DNA of 42,037 nt from positions 22,477 to 64,513 of the forward strand of contig NZ_QXIW01000028.1 in the NCBI RefSeq assembly GCF_003570985.1, read 5' to 3'. The notes beneath the pieces were generated by a model. It was not told where the DNA came from. It saw only the letters and a program-made list of their open reading frames with translations, and made no database searches. The position numbers and the translations under genes were made by a program. The stretch comes from Candidatus Cryosericum hinesii. GTDB taxonomy: Bacteria; Caldisericota; Caldisericia; Cryosericales; Cryosericaceae. Numbering within the stretch: position 1 is the stretch's first letter; every line of letters begins with the position of its first letter. Positions 11,261-19,097 of the stretch are shown here, in pieces.

Positions 11261-11548
11261 TCACCACGTCAGCCAGCGCGCGAAGCTGTGTTTGAACTCC
11301 TCTGCAGCTTCCTGGTTCAGGTAGTACCTGTTGCCAGGACATGCCACAAGAACGCCGTACCGTGACAGCTTGTGTACGACGAGCCAGCCCGAGCCAAACG
11401 CGCCGAATCGCACAAATGGGTTGATCATGCCGTCGATCTCGTCCAGGGGCAGCGCAGTCTCGGGGCTGACGATGCCCTGTTCTTCGAGCACGTTCAGGTA
11501 TGCACTCTGAAGCCACCAGAACCCGGATCCGTTCGTCGAATATGCCAC
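11261..11548 (-). CDS. Conserved 95-residue protein of unknown function, copy 1
   Basis: A 95-residue protein starting from GTG with GGGGGGTCAGGA just upstream. I do not recognise the family. It contains SAYLNVLEEQGIVSPETA, a PFVRFG segment, GWLVVHKLSRYGVL and a C-terminal FARWLTW; it is rich in aromatics and likely a compact soluble domain. A second copy at 17710-17997 aligns over the full length without gaps with 19 differences by my count, and the DNA is also clearly related. It starts 31 nt downstream of the ABC permease on the same strand and could be the last gene of that operon. Being conserved twice in one window, it is almost certainly a real gene. Confidence 0.8.
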   Translation of the reverse strand: MAYSTNGSGFWWLQSAYLNVLEEQGIVSPETALPLDEIDGMINPFVRFGAFGSGWLVVHKLSRYGVLVACPGNRYYLNQEAAEEFKHSFARWLTW

Positions 11549-11579
11549 TCCTGACCCCCCGAACGCTGCCCTTCGCGAT

Positions 11580-12317
11580 CTAGACGTTGTCGCCGTTCAT
11601 CTTCCTCTTGAAGGCGACAACTGCAATGACCATGATGACTGTGGCATATCCGATGACCCACCACAGATGGGGGAGAATCGAGGCGTAATCTCCAGCAATG
11701 GCTGCCTTGGCCGCGTCGACAGCATGGGCAAATGGAAGAGCATAGGCGATCCTCTTGAAGGCTCCCCCGACCAGGTTCAGGTCAAACCATGTGCCGCTCA
11801 GCCACGCGCTGACGTTGGTCAGCAGTGCACCACAGACACCGCCGACCTGCTTGTCAGTGAGGATGCTGCCTGCCAGCAAGCCAATGCCGATGTAGAGAAT
11901 GGCCGGAGGAATCAGGACGACTAGCACGAGCAGGACGTTCACGTTCACCGGCAGACCGAGAAAGAAAGACACGACGAAGCACACCGTGCTCTGCAGGATT
12001 GCCATGGGCAGGAGGGGCAGCGCGTAACCGAGGATGAAATCGGAGGCAGAGAGCGGCGAAGCGAACAATCGCATCAGGAATGAGGTGGTTCGGTCCTTGG
12101 CGATCAATGTGGCGGAGAACAGCGAGATGAACGAAAGACCGAAGACGGCTATGCCTGGAGCCAGCTTCTCGATGTTGAAGAGGCTCACCGGGATATTCGC
12201 CTGGATAGCGGATAGGAGAAGCAGCAGGACTAGGGGAAAACCAATCCCGAACGCCAAGTTCCATGGGTCTCTGAGGAGTTCTCTGCGGTTGCGTGAAGCG
12301 AACGCCAGGAGTTTCAT
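11580..12317 (-). CDS. ABC-2 type transporter permease
   Basis: A 245-residue integral membrane protein with about six hydrophobic segments, for example FGIGFPLVLLLLLSAI, VFGLSFISLFSATLIA, VLLVLVVLIPPAILYIGIG and a final VIGYATVIMVIAVVAF. The layout, including the N-terminal RNRRELLRDPWNLAF cytoplasmic stretch, matches ABC-2 permeases that export drugs, peptides or polysaccharides. Its start overlaps the stop of the upstream ATPase gene by 4 nt, so the two form one exporter. The pairing with an AbrB-type regulator and a neighbouring BlaI/M56 system suggests an antimicrobial-stress or self-protection role; the substrate cannot be read from sequence. Confidence 0.9.
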   Translation of the reverse strand: MKLLAFASRNRRELLRDPWNLAFGIGFPLVLLLLLSAIQANIPVSLFNIEKLAPGIAVFGLSFISLFSATLIAKDRTTSFLMRLFASPLSASDFILGYALPLLPMAILQSTVCFVVSFFLGLPVNVNVLLVLVVLIPPAILYIGIGLLAGSILTDKQVGGVCGALLTNVSAWLSGTWFDLNLVGGAFKRIAYALPFAHAVDAAKAAIAGDYASILPHLWWVIGYATVIMVIAVVAFKRKMNGDNV

Positions 12318-13048
12318 GCGCTTGCCTCCGATCCGGTTGCAAGCGCCACAAAAGCGTCCTCGAACGTCTTGGCTCCTGTCCTGGCAATCAGCTCTGCCGC
12401 CGTTCCGAGTGCTTTCAGCTCACCTCGTGCCATAACGCCGATGCTGTCGGACAGTGCCTCCGCTTCCTCCATGTAATGAGTGGTCAGGATGATCGTGACC
12501 TTCCCTCTCAGGTGTTCGATGACGGACCACAGTTCGCGTCTCGCGAGAACATCGAGTCCAAGCGTCGGCTCGTCGAGGAAGAGGACTTGCGGCTCCGATA
12601 TCAACGCCATGGCAATGCTCAGGCGGTGCTGCCAGCCACCGGAAAGGGTCTTTGCCTTCTGCCGTTCGACTTCGGAAAGATCGAATTCTTTGATCATCCT
12701 GGTCGCCTTTTCGCGTGCGGCCCTGCCTTCACTGCCGTAGATGCCCGCGATCAGCTCCAGATTCTCCCGTACCGTAAGATTCGGTGCCACAGCCGTTTCC
12801 TGTGGAGAGATATTGGCTATCTCCTTCACCGCCTGTGGTTCAGTCAGGATGCTCTTGCCGAGTATCACTGCATCACCGCTGGTAGGTTTCGTCAGGCAGG
12901 ACAGCATCTTGATCGTTGTTGTTTTGCCCGCTCCGTTGACGCCGAGCAGGGCAAAGCACGTGCCCTGTTCTATTGAAAGGTTCAATGATTTTACCGCAGT
13001 CCGTTCTTTATACTTTTTCATGAGCCCGGTTATTTCTATTGCGTTCAT
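12314..13048 (-). CDS. ABC transporter ATP-binding protein
   Basis: A 244-residue ATPase of the ABC-2 exporter (DrrA/CcmA-like group). All motifs are intact: Walker A GVNGAGKTTTIKML near residue 35, Q-loop in ISPQETAV, signature LSGGWQHRLSIAM near 135, Walker B VLFLDEPTLGLD near 155, and the switch His in LTTHYMEEAEALSD. It would power the permease encoded immediately downstream. The start codon overlaps the stop of the AbrB-type regulator by 4 nt, so regulator, ATPase and permease form a tight operon read leftward from the promoter at 13320-13348. Confidence 0.95.
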   Translation of the reverse strand: MNAIEITGLMKKYKERTAVKSLNLSIEQGTCFALLGVNGAGKTTTIKMLSCLTKPTSGDAVILGKSILTEPQAVKEIANISPQETAVAPNLTVRENLELIAGIYGSEGRAAREKATRMIKEFDLSEVERQKAKTLSGGWQHRLSIAMALISEPQVLFLDEPTLGLDVLARRELWSVIEHLRGKVTIILTTHYMEEAEALSDSIGVMARGELKALGTAAELIARTGAKTFEDAFVALATGSEASA

Positions 13049-13269
13049 TCATCTTCCTCTTTCGAGTTTTGTGCTTTCATGATCGCATCGGCAAAGTTCA
13101 TAAACACATCATTTTTCACGATCGCGATCCCCTGTGCTTCATCGCCAAGCAGAAGCAGCGTGTCACCCGGGTTAATGTTGAAAATCTCCCGCGCCTCTTT
13201 AGGAATAACGATTTGTCCCTTATCCCCGACCTTCGCTGTCCAGGCATATTTCCCTTTCGGCTTTTCCAT
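13045..13269 (-). CDS. AbrB/SpoVT-type transcriptional regulator
   Basis: A 74-residue protein with a swapped-hairpin AbrB domain: WTAKVGDKGQIVIPKEARE, then FNINPGDTLLLLGDE and GIAIVKND, the classic pattern of AbrB/MazE-like DNA-binding domains. The acidic C-terminal tail (NSKEEDE) is short. It is the first gene of the leftward ABC operon, with GGGAGG upstream of the ATG, and probably controls that operon. Two imperfect direct repeats 18 bp apart lie in its leader (13284-13314) and are candidate binding sites. Confidence 0.9.
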   Translation of the reverse strand: MEKPKGKYAWTAKVGDKGQIVIPKEAREIFNINPGDTLLLLGDEAQGIAIVKNDVFMNFADAIMKAQNSKEEDE

Positions 13270-13283
13270 CGTTGGCCTCCCTT

Positions 13284-13314
13284 GTGCGTTATGTATGTTT
13301 AGTGCGTTTTGTAT
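13284..13314. promoter_or_regulatory. Tandem direct repeats in the AbrB-operon leader (candidate operator)
   Basis: GTGCGTTATGTAT (13284-13296) and GTGCGTTTTGTAT (13302-13314) differ at one position and are 18 bp apart from start to start. They lie around the predicted transcription start (about 13312, minus strand) and the 5' leader of the abrB-like gene. The spacing, close to two helical turns, suits an AbrB-type multimer. That they are its operator is inference. Confidence 0.5.
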
Positions 13315-13319
13315 AACTT

Positions 13320-13348
13320 ATCATACTGCTCTTGTTATGGGCAGTCAA
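13320..13348 (-). promoter_or_regulatory. Promoter of the AbrB-ABC operon
   Basis: On the minus strand TTGACT (13348-13343) and TATGAT (13325-13320) are separated by 17 nt, a good vegetative-type promoter. Transcription would start near 13312 and give a leader of about 40 nt containing the GGGAGG ribosome binding site of the regulator gene. Confidence 0.75.
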
Positions 13349-13402
13349 TGAAGAAGCGTGACGAATTCAGTCTGCCCAAGAGAACTTCCCCCGTTGTCGT
13401 CC

Positions 13403-13430
13403 TTGACTTTTTATTCGTCATTTGTAGAAT
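13403..13430 (+). promoter_or_regulatory. Promoter of the blaI-M56 operon
   Basis: TTGACT (13403-13408), a 16-nt spacer and TAGAAT (13425-13430) form a vegetative-type promoter about 40 nt upstream of the blaI-like start codon. The -10 box is embedded in the upstream operator and the second operator begins about 15 nt downstream, so repressor binding would block RNA polymerase directly. Confidence 0.7.
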
Positions 13431-13460
13431 CAAGGTGCAAGTAATTCTACAGTTGTAGAA
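13414..13460. promoter_or_regulatory. Pair of BlaI/MecI-type operators
   Basis: A perfect dyad TTCTACA-GT-TGTAGAA lies at 13445-13460, and a degenerate copy TTCGTCA-TT-TGTAGAA at 13414-13429. Centres are 31 bp apart, about three helical turns, so two repressor dimers would sit on the same face. TACA/TGTA half-sites are the hallmark of BlaI/MecI operators. The arrangement over the -10 box and just beyond the start site predicts autorepression of the operon. Confidence 0.75.
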
Positions 13461-13472
13461 AGAAGGGAGATC

Positions 13473-13868
13473 ATGAGCAGCAGGAAGAAGATAAAGCGTC
13501 TGCCGGATTCAGAGCTCGAGGTCATGATGATCCTCTGGGGGGCGAACGGGCCTGTCACGTCGGCGTACGTGTGCGAGCAACTGAAAGACAAACGGGAATG
13601 GAAGGTCACGTCTGTTCTGACATTCCTTGCGCGGCTGGCGGAGAAAGAGTTTGTCTCGAGCACGCGGCAGGGAAAGGCCAATATCTATGCGGCTGTCATC
13701 AGCGAGCAGGAGTACCTTGAAAGTGAAAGCAAGTCCTTTCTGGAGAAGCTGTACGGCAACTCTCTTACTACCTTCGTCTCTGCGCTCTACAAGAGCAACG
13801 CGATCAACGATGACGATCTTGCGGAGCTTCAGCAGTTTATTGATAAGGCAACCGGAGGAGTGGCGTAG
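13473..13868 (+). CDS. BlaI/MecI/CopY-family transcriptional repressor
   Basis: A 131-residue penicillinase-repressor-type protein. The winged helix is at residues 8-80: LPDSELEVMMILWGANGPVTS, then the recognition region WKVTSVLTFLARLAEKEFV and the wing SSTRQGKANIYAAVIS. The C-terminal helices (from YLESESKSFLEKLYG) form the dimer interface and carry the site normally cut during induction. It precedes the M56 sensor gene by 3 nt, the standard BlaI-BlaR1 pairing. It should repress its own operon through the two dyads upstream, and possibly the divergent AbrB-ABC operon as well. No beta-lactamase gene is present in the window, so the regulon is something else. Confidence 0.93.
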   Translation: MSSRKKIKRLPDSELEVMMILWGANGPVTSAYVCEQLKDKREWKVTSVLTFLARLAEKEFVSSTRQGKANIYAAVISEQEYLESESKSFLEKLYGNSLTTFVSALYKSNAINDDDLAELQQFIDKATGGVA

Positions 13869-13871
13869 CGT

Positions 13872-16800
13872 ATGTTGCAGCGTATCTTCAGCGACATCAT
13901 CGAAGTCGCACTGATCACCTCGGGCATCATTGCCATCCTGCTGCTTCTGCTGCCGTTTCTGCGTCGGCACTATACTGCGCGGTGGCGTTCCTGGGTCTGG
14001 CTTCTGGTGGCAGTGCGCCTGCTGATCCCCTTTAACCCGTCGCTGCCGCAGGCACCGATCCAGCTTGCGGCACCTGCACAGCATATGACGGTGAACGTGT
14101 CGGCCCGGGAAACAACGGTGCTTCCTCCACAAATGGGCAACCCAGTGAGCTCTCCAGTGGCAACACCTGTGCCCGTAACGCGGGCGACGGTACCACTCAC
14201 AACGATCCTTTCTCTTGTGTGGATCCTTGGGATCGCTGCCTTCCTGCTCTACCATTTCATGGGGTATTTTCTTTTCCGGCGGGCAGTGCGGCGTTTTTCC
14301 CGACCCGTAGAGGATGAAAGGACCCTTGCGATCTGGAATGCTGTGCGCAGGGAGATGAATGTCGTTCGTCCTATCCAGTTGCTGTCCTGCAAAAAGGTAC
14401 AGAGCCCTATGATGACGGGGTTCTTCCATCCTGTCCTGCTTTTACCGGATACGGACTATTCAGACACCGGACTGCATATGATCCTCAAACATGAGCTTGT
14501 CCACTACAAACGGGGAGACATCTGGTACAAGCTGCTGATGATCTGCGCCAACGCTGTGCACTGGTTCAACCCGCTCGTCTACCTCATGGTGACAGCATCG
14601 AACCAGGATCTCGAGATGTCTTGTGACTCTGCAGTAATTCAGGATGCAGATACCGCATCCCGGAAGCAATATAGTGAGACGATCCTGGCGGCGGTTCGCA
14701 AAGGGAAGATGCATCAGACAGTATTTTCCACGTATTTTGATGGAGGGAAGAAAACAATGAAGGAGCGGCTGGTGAACATTTTTGACGTGAGCAGAAAACG
14801 CAAAGGCTTGCTTGCTCTGTGCGCAATCATCATAGTCGTAGGCATTACCGGAGCTTTGGTGGCTTACGATGTGAGTGATCAAAGTGAGCAAAAGGCAATC
14901 GATAATGTTGCCCTTCTCAAAGCGGGGAACTCATATTATCTTGAAATCGGGAAATTTATCATCTCGTACGGCATTAGAAAATCTGCCGTGGTGTCGCTCG
15001 CACCAGATACCAATGATCAAGCGGCATATTTTGAAGACAAAGCCATTTACATATCGGATGAAGTTACGGCCGTCGCATACGGCGGGGACACAGGCAGCGT
15101 AGGTACAGCATCGCCCGTTACAGTACTCATCAGCAATAATGAAGGTCAAACATGGAGCAACTATTCCGTTGCGGATACAAAAGCTGATGATGATACGCAA
15201 AAATACGTGGGCTTTACCACCAAAAATGACGGGTGGCTGCTCCTTGCCGGGGATGTCGCAATGGGGCATCAGGAGAACAGGATTTTTCAAACGTCGGACG
15301 GCGGGAAAACCTGGGCCGAAATCGGTAATACAAATGATGTTTATCCCCGCGTGGTAACCGGGGCGGGTTTTGCAAACAAAAATATAGGTTTTGTTTCCTT
15401 CCGATACGACGTCGACCCCAATCCGGTAGTCTACCGCACGAAAGATAAAGGAAAGACTTGGACACAGTGCACCCTTGAAATACCGGACTCGTTTAAAAGC
15501 ATTGCGACCTATGCCACCGCGTTGTCCCCTGTTTTCGACGGTGCGAAAGGCACCCTGCCGGTCACCTTCCGCAATAATGACGCAGTGAGAGGTACAGTCG
15601 ATGTAACCGTGCAATATATAACATCAGACTATGGGAAGACGTGGACTTTCAACGAAAAGTACGATCTTGCTCTTATCTGGGCGGATGCCTGGAAAACCAG
15701 AGACGGAAAAGGACGCTATGAGATCATGAGCAGTCAAATGCAGGCCGATTTCCGAGCGCAGCAGGAGCTCCAGAGTGGTAAGTTGATTTTTGTAATCCGT
15801 GGGTCCAGCCCATGGGTGGTGAGCTATGATGTGGCGCTGGACGGGGATCAGGCCGTTATTACCTATTGGTATGCGGACTCTGGGCTCGAAACATATAAAG
15901 GTGTCGAACGCCTTACGTTTGGGGAGGAAAACGGACGGACGGTCGTGGCGGGCTGCAAAACAGAAATCGACATGGAGGCATATGCGGACACATCGGATTG
16001 GAAATCGGTCGATACGGGGTTATATACTTTTTCAATTCCCCCGGAATGGGAAGCTACTGCCTTTTCAGACGGTTCGGTCAGCTTTACTAAAAGCGGTGAG
16101 GCGCTCGGCTCGCTGAAGCGCATGAGCTATGATTCGTCGCTGCCTCTCACCCAGTTTGAGGGAAGCCCTGCCCAAACACTGATTAGGGAGGAGACGCTTG
16201 ATGGTTGCAAATATCCAGCAACAAAGGTCTTGACCCGCCGAACTCAGCCCTCAGCGGTAGCGGTAAATGACGTTTCCTATGTGTATGAGCTGCACACTTA
16301 TCTGATTCCCGAAAACAGCAAATTTGCATACGATTTATTTCTCTTGGTAAATCAAGAACCAGATAAGGCAGATGAAATCGCGAAAAGCATTGTGATAAAT
16401 ACAAACCGCATACAGATACAAGATTTGGCAAATCAGTGGGGAGAGGCGGTCCAAAACCGCGACGGCAAAGCACAGTACGACCTGCTCAGTACGCAGCTTC
16501 AGGCGGCAGTGTACGCTTCATACAAGGCTGAGTACTGGGTGACGGGTTGTTCCAGCCCATGGGTAGACGGCTATACGGTGAAACCCGGCGATAATACGGC
16601 TGTGGTTACCTACACATACATGACCTCGACCGGTTTTGCTGGCTATTACCTTCAGACGCTTTCCTTTGTCACGGAAAACGGACAGTCAACGATTACAGAC
16701 TATACCGAACCGAAGCAGGCGAACGGACAAAGCGAGGGCACGGTCCTTGCCTATCTGAATGACGGCAAGACATGGCTGTCGGCAGCAAATTTGCACGAGG

Positions 16801-17357
16801 GAATGTTTTCCGACATGACGCTTTCCATAGACGGCAAAACAAAGCGTTTCCCCTGGAAGACATACGGTGAACTCGCGTTCCTGCCGGAACTCAGCTATGC
16901 CGATGTCGATGGCGACGGCCGGAACGAGCTGATTGTAATTTTGTGCGAAAGTGAGGGCACAGGAACGCTTGTGGAGGAAATACATGTCTTAAATCAGGAG
17001 AACTTTTCCGAAATTACGGTTCAAAGTCCGTTGGCCGCGCTGGAAAATCGTGTCGTATCAAAGATAGATGAAAACGATGTGCAAATTACAATTGATAATC
17101 AAAACGCCCTTGTATTCCCTGAAAAAGAAATTACAGCTAAGGTTGCCGAGAAAAAAAGCTGGTTTGCAAATTTGGCAACAGGTTCCGTCATTGACTATTC
17201 AATGCAAGGCAATAATGTCATCGTAAGAGTTGCGGCACAGCTTTCACCTGCAGGCTTCTTAGGTGACTTCAATTTAACGTATGAATATAAGGATAATCAA
17301 CTGAAAGTAAGCGGCGTCAGTTTTATGACAGCTCTGTTCTGGCAGTCAATACCGTGA
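13872..17357 (+). CDS. M56-family (BlaR1/MecR1-like) membrane metallopeptidase sensor with very large extracellular region
   Basis: A 1,161-residue protein, about twice the length of BlaR1. The N-terminal 335 residues are the signalling part: transmembrane segments near 10-30, 32-50 and 110-130, the zinc site HELVHYKRGD near 206, LEMSCDSAV downstream, and a last membrane helix near 311-332. Instead of a penicillin-binding domain, the outside region has four Asp-box motifs (SNNEGQTW, TSDGGKTW, TKDKGKTW, TSDYGKTW, residues about 419-590), which suggest a beta-propeller. Next come two copies of a module starting WADAWKTRDGKGRY near 600 and WGEAVQNRDGKAQY near 853, with a PsbP-like stretch between, and then an FG-GAP-like DVDGDGRNEL near 1,009. 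It presumably cleaves or signals to the BlaI-like repressor on ligand binding. The ligand is unknown. Confidence 0.85.
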   Translation: MLQRIFSDIIEVALITSGIIAILLLLLPFLRRHYTARWRSWVWLLVAVRLLIPFNPSLPQAPIQLAAPAQHMTVNVSARETTVLPPQMGNPVSSPVATPVPVTRATVPLTTILSLVWILGIAAFLLYHFMGYFLFRRAVRRFSRPVEDERTLAIWNAVRREMNVVRPIQLLSCKKVQSPMMTGFFHPVLLLPDTDYSDTGLHMILKHELVHYKRGDIWYKLLMICANAVHWFNPLVYLMVTASNQDLEMSCDSAVIQDADTASRKQYSETILAAVRKGKMHQTVFSTYFDGGKKTMKERLVNIFDVSRKRKGLLALCAIIIVVGITGALVAYDVSDQSEQKAIDNVALLKAGNSYYLEIGKFIISYGIRKSAVVSLAPDTNDQAAYFEDKAIYISDEVTAVAYGGDTGSVGTASPVTVLISNNEGQTWSNYSVADTKADDDTQKYVGFTTKNDGWLLLAGDVAMGHQENRIFQTSDGGKTWAEIGNTNDVYPRVVTGAGFANKNIGFVSFRYDVDPNPVVYRTKDKGKTWTQCTLEIPDSFKSIATYATALSPVFDGAKGTLPVTFRNNDAVRGTVDVTVQYITSDYGKTWTFNEKYDLALIWADAWKTRDGKGRYEIMSSQMQADFRAQQELQSGKLIFVIRGSSPWVVSYDVALDGDQAVITYWYADSGLETYKGVERLTFGEENGRTVVAGCKTEIDMEAYADTSDWKSVDTGLYTFSIPPEWEATAFSDGSVSFTKSGEALGSLKRMSYDSSLPLTQFEGSPAQTLIREETLDGCKYPATKVLTRRTQPSAVAVNDVSYVYELHTYLIPENSKFAYDLFLLVNQEPDKADEIAKSIVINTNRIQIQDLANQWGEAVQNRDGKAQYDLLSTQLQAAVYASYKAEYWVTGCSSPWVDGYTVKPGDNTAVVTYTYMTSTGFAGYYLQTLSFVTENGQSTITDYTEPKQANGQSEGTVLAYLNDGKTWLSAANLHEGMFSDMTLSIDGKTKRFPWKTYGELAFLPELSYADVDGDGRNELIVILCESEGTGTLVEEIHVLNQENFSEITVQSPLAALENRVVSKIDENDVQITIDNQNALVFPEKEITAKVAEKKSWFANLATGSVIDYSMQGNNVIVRVAAQLSPAGFLGDFNLTYEYKDNQLKVSGVSFMTALFWQSIP

Positions 17358-17614
17358 TGGATAGTGGTATCTACGACAAAGCTCTTCTTCCAGACATCGC
17401 GGCCTACCCTGCCGCATTCCAACATCCAACCAGAGACACCGGTACAGATATGGCTGCGCAGACTCAGCGAAGGAATCTTGTGAGGCAGTGGGCGCAAGCG
17501 GTCATGGATCGTGACGGCAAGGCGCGGGCGATCAGATTCGATACGCTGGAGAAGATCTGCAAGGCGTTGGATTGTCAGCCGGGCGATATCCTTGCCTACG
17601 AGAAGGAAGGATAG
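17354..17614 (+). pseudogene. Chimeric remnant: M56 sensor repeat fragment joined to the end of an XRE/YozG-type regulator
   Basis: This 86-codon frame overlaps the sensor stop (ATGA). Residues about 43-57 (RQWAQAVMDRDGKAR) match the start of the sensor's repeated module (WGEAVQNRDGKAQ). From there on, AIRFDTLEKICKALDCQPG followed by DILAYEKEG is the C-terminal half of a Cro/C1-type HTH regulator of the YozG kind, whose own sequence usually has a similar GK-x-x-AIRFDTL. The join falls at this shared GKAR, so recombination through short homology is likely. No ribosome binding site is obvious, and the HTH lacks its first helices. I consider it a relic of lost DNA rather than a functional gene, though a short translated product is possible. 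Confidence 0.6.
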
Positions 17615-17709
17615 TTCAGAGCACCGACTCTTTTCCTAGTCGCTGTTCCTGGCACAGCCTTCTTGATACCTCTGTGTACAGAGAGGATATCTGATTGCAC
17701 AGGCTGCTG

Positions 17710-17997
17710 TCACCAGGGTAACCACCTCGCAAAACTATATCTGAAACTCTCGGCAGCATCCTGGTCTAGATAGTACCTCTCTCCAGGACATACCCGGAGG
17801 ACGCCGTATCGTGACAGCTTGTTCACGACGAGCCACCCTTGGCCAAACCCGCCAAATCTCACAAAGGGGTTGATCAGATTGTCGATTTCGTCCAAGGGGA
17901 GAGCCGTCTCCGGGCTTACTATTCCCTGATCTTCAAGCACGTTCAGGTATGCACTCTGCAAGAAATAGAACCCGGATCCATTCGTCGTGTACGGCAT
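17710..17997 (-). CDS. Conserved 95-residue protein of unknown function, copy 2
   Basis: A paralogue of the gene at 11261-11548, same strand and same length (95 residues) when started from the ATG at 17997. That ATG has AGGGGGTCAGAA upstream, matching the leader of copy 1; an earlier in-frame ATG at 18021 would add eight residues that copy 1 lacks. Conserved features are SAYLNVLEDQGIVSPETA, PFVRFGGFG, GWLVVNKLSRYGVL and FARWLPW. The function is unknown. It is transcribed divergently from the membrane-protein gene at 18132. The two copies bracket the AbrB-ABC-BlaI-M56 cassette in direct orientation. Confidence 0.8.
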   Translation of the reverse strand: MPYTTNGSGFYFLQSAYLNVLEDQGIVSPETALPLDEIDNLINPFVRFGGFGQGWLVVNKLSRYGVLRVCPGERYYLDQDAAESFRYSFARWLPW

Positions 17998-18065
17998 TTC
18001 TGACCCCCTTGGTCGTTCCATTCATACTGTAGCGCGAACGAGACTGGATGGTAGCAGGACGCGCC

Positions 18066-18093
18066 TTGTGTTTGCCGGCCAGCACAGTATACT
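18066..18093 (+). promoter_or_regulatory. Promoter of the membrane-protein gene
   Basis: TTGTGT (18066-18071), 16 nt, TATACT (18088-18093). The TATACT hexamer recurs as a -10 box in this window. Transcription would begin near 18100 and give a leader of about 32 nt with the ribosome binding site of the gene at 18132. Confidence 0.6.
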
Positions 18094-18131
18094 TGCGTCT
18101 CCAACGCAGAAAGGGCACGAGGAGGAAGCAC

Positions 18132-18848
18132 ATGCCTGAAGCGGTCCGTCAAGGAATCGAGATATGGTTTGACATCGGCTACCTCGTCATGGTCTGGACA
18201 GTCGTCGTTCTCATGTTCCTGCGTCGTGGAAGAGTGGCGAGCAGGAACCGTCGGGTCGCCACGCGCGTTCTCTGGTCGTTCGTTCTGCTGGGCCTGGGGG
18301 ACGCAGGGCATGTCGGTTTCCGCGTGTTCGCTTATCTGAACGGCGGGCTGGCGAAGCACGCGACCCTCGTAGGGATTGGCACGTTTGCAACAGCTGTCAC
18401 CGTGACGTTCTTCTACATGGTCATGCTGGATGCGTGGCACATTCGCTTCCGCAAGACCTTTGACTGGTTTGCATGGACACTCGTCGCCATGGGTGTCGTG
18501 CGCCTGGGACTCATGCTCCCTGCAGTCAACCAATGGACCGCCGTCGTTTCCCCCATGCCGTGGAGTATTATCCGGAATATGCCGCTCATGATCCAGGGGC
18601 TGGGCCTCGTGTATCTACTGTTCCGGGATTCGGCCCACGCGAAGGACAGGACGTTCAACCTTATCGCATGGATGATCGTGATCTCGTTTGCCTGCTATAT
18701 CCCGGTCATCCTGTTTGCGCCAACCCACGAGTTGGTCGGCATGCTGATGATCCCCAAGACATGTGCGTACCTGGCCGTCGAGTTCATCGCGTACAACGCG
18801 CTGTTCAGGGGAAAACCGCAGACAAAGGGCAAGAACAAGAAAGTCTGA
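18132..18848 (+). CDS. Polytopic membrane protein of unknown function
   Basis: A 238-residue protein with about seven predicted membrane helices: IGYLVMVWTVVVLMFL, VLWSFVLLGLGDAGHVGF, VGIGTFATAVTVTFFYMVML, FAWTLVAMGVVRLGLML, a MIQGLGLVYLLF segment, FNLIAWMIVISFACYIPVIL and a last one near LAVEFIAYNALF. The ATG at 18132 is chosen because GGAGGA is immediately upstream; an earlier in-frame ATG at 18048 lies upstream of the predicted promoter start site. The C-terminus is basic (KTKGKNKK), so probably cytoplasmic. The family is not recognised. It stands alone between the copy-2 gene and a hairpin terminator. Confidence 0.75.
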   Translation: MPEAVRQGIEIWFDIGYLVMVWTVVVLMFLRRGRVASRNRRVATRVLWSFVLLGLGDAGHVGFRVFAYLNGGLAKHATLVGIGTFATAVTVTFFYMVMLDAWHIRFRKTFDWFAWTLVAMGVVRLGLMLPAVNQWTAVVSPMPWSIIRNMPLMIQGLGLVYLLFRDSAHAKDRTFNLIAWMIVISFACYIPVILFAPTHELVGMLMIPKTCAYLAVEFIAYNALFRGKPQTKGKNKKV

Positions 18849-18870
18849 CCGCTACTGATTGCATGTTCTT

Positions 18871-18894
18871 GCCCCCCAGCTATTGGTTGGGGGC
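18871..18894 (+). terminator. Hairpin after the membrane-protein gene
   Basis: GCCCCC (18871-18876) pairs with GGGGGC (18889-18894) around a 12-nt interior, followed by a moderately T-rich GTTCTGTTATT. It lies 22 nt beyond the stop and probably terminates transcription. The interval from here to 19,097 shows no gene; a TTGACA at 19048-19053 is present but lacks a convincing -10 at the right distance. Confidence 0.55.
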
Positions 18895-19097
18895 GTTCTG
18901 TTATTCGAGGAATGTTGATATCTGCGACGATCAGTCGGCCAGCGTTATTTGATACTCTGCTGTGTTTGGCAGCAGGTAATGTCTTCTTCTTTTCCAACAT
19001 GCTTCACCCTGGACACTTGAACATGAAACCAATCTGTGTTTGTCCTCTTGACACGGGTCGTAGTATCTCTATGAGTCAATGCGAGGGTTTGCAAACG

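Noticed and set aside
13509-14429. 306-codon minus-strand frame opposite blaI and the start of the M56 gene
   Set aside because: Histidine/arginine-rich shadow of two well-supported genes.
18048-18131. Earlier ATG for the membrane protein
   Set aside because: It lies upstream of the predicted transcription start near 18100 and lacks a ribosome binding site, whereas ATG 18132 has GGAGGA.
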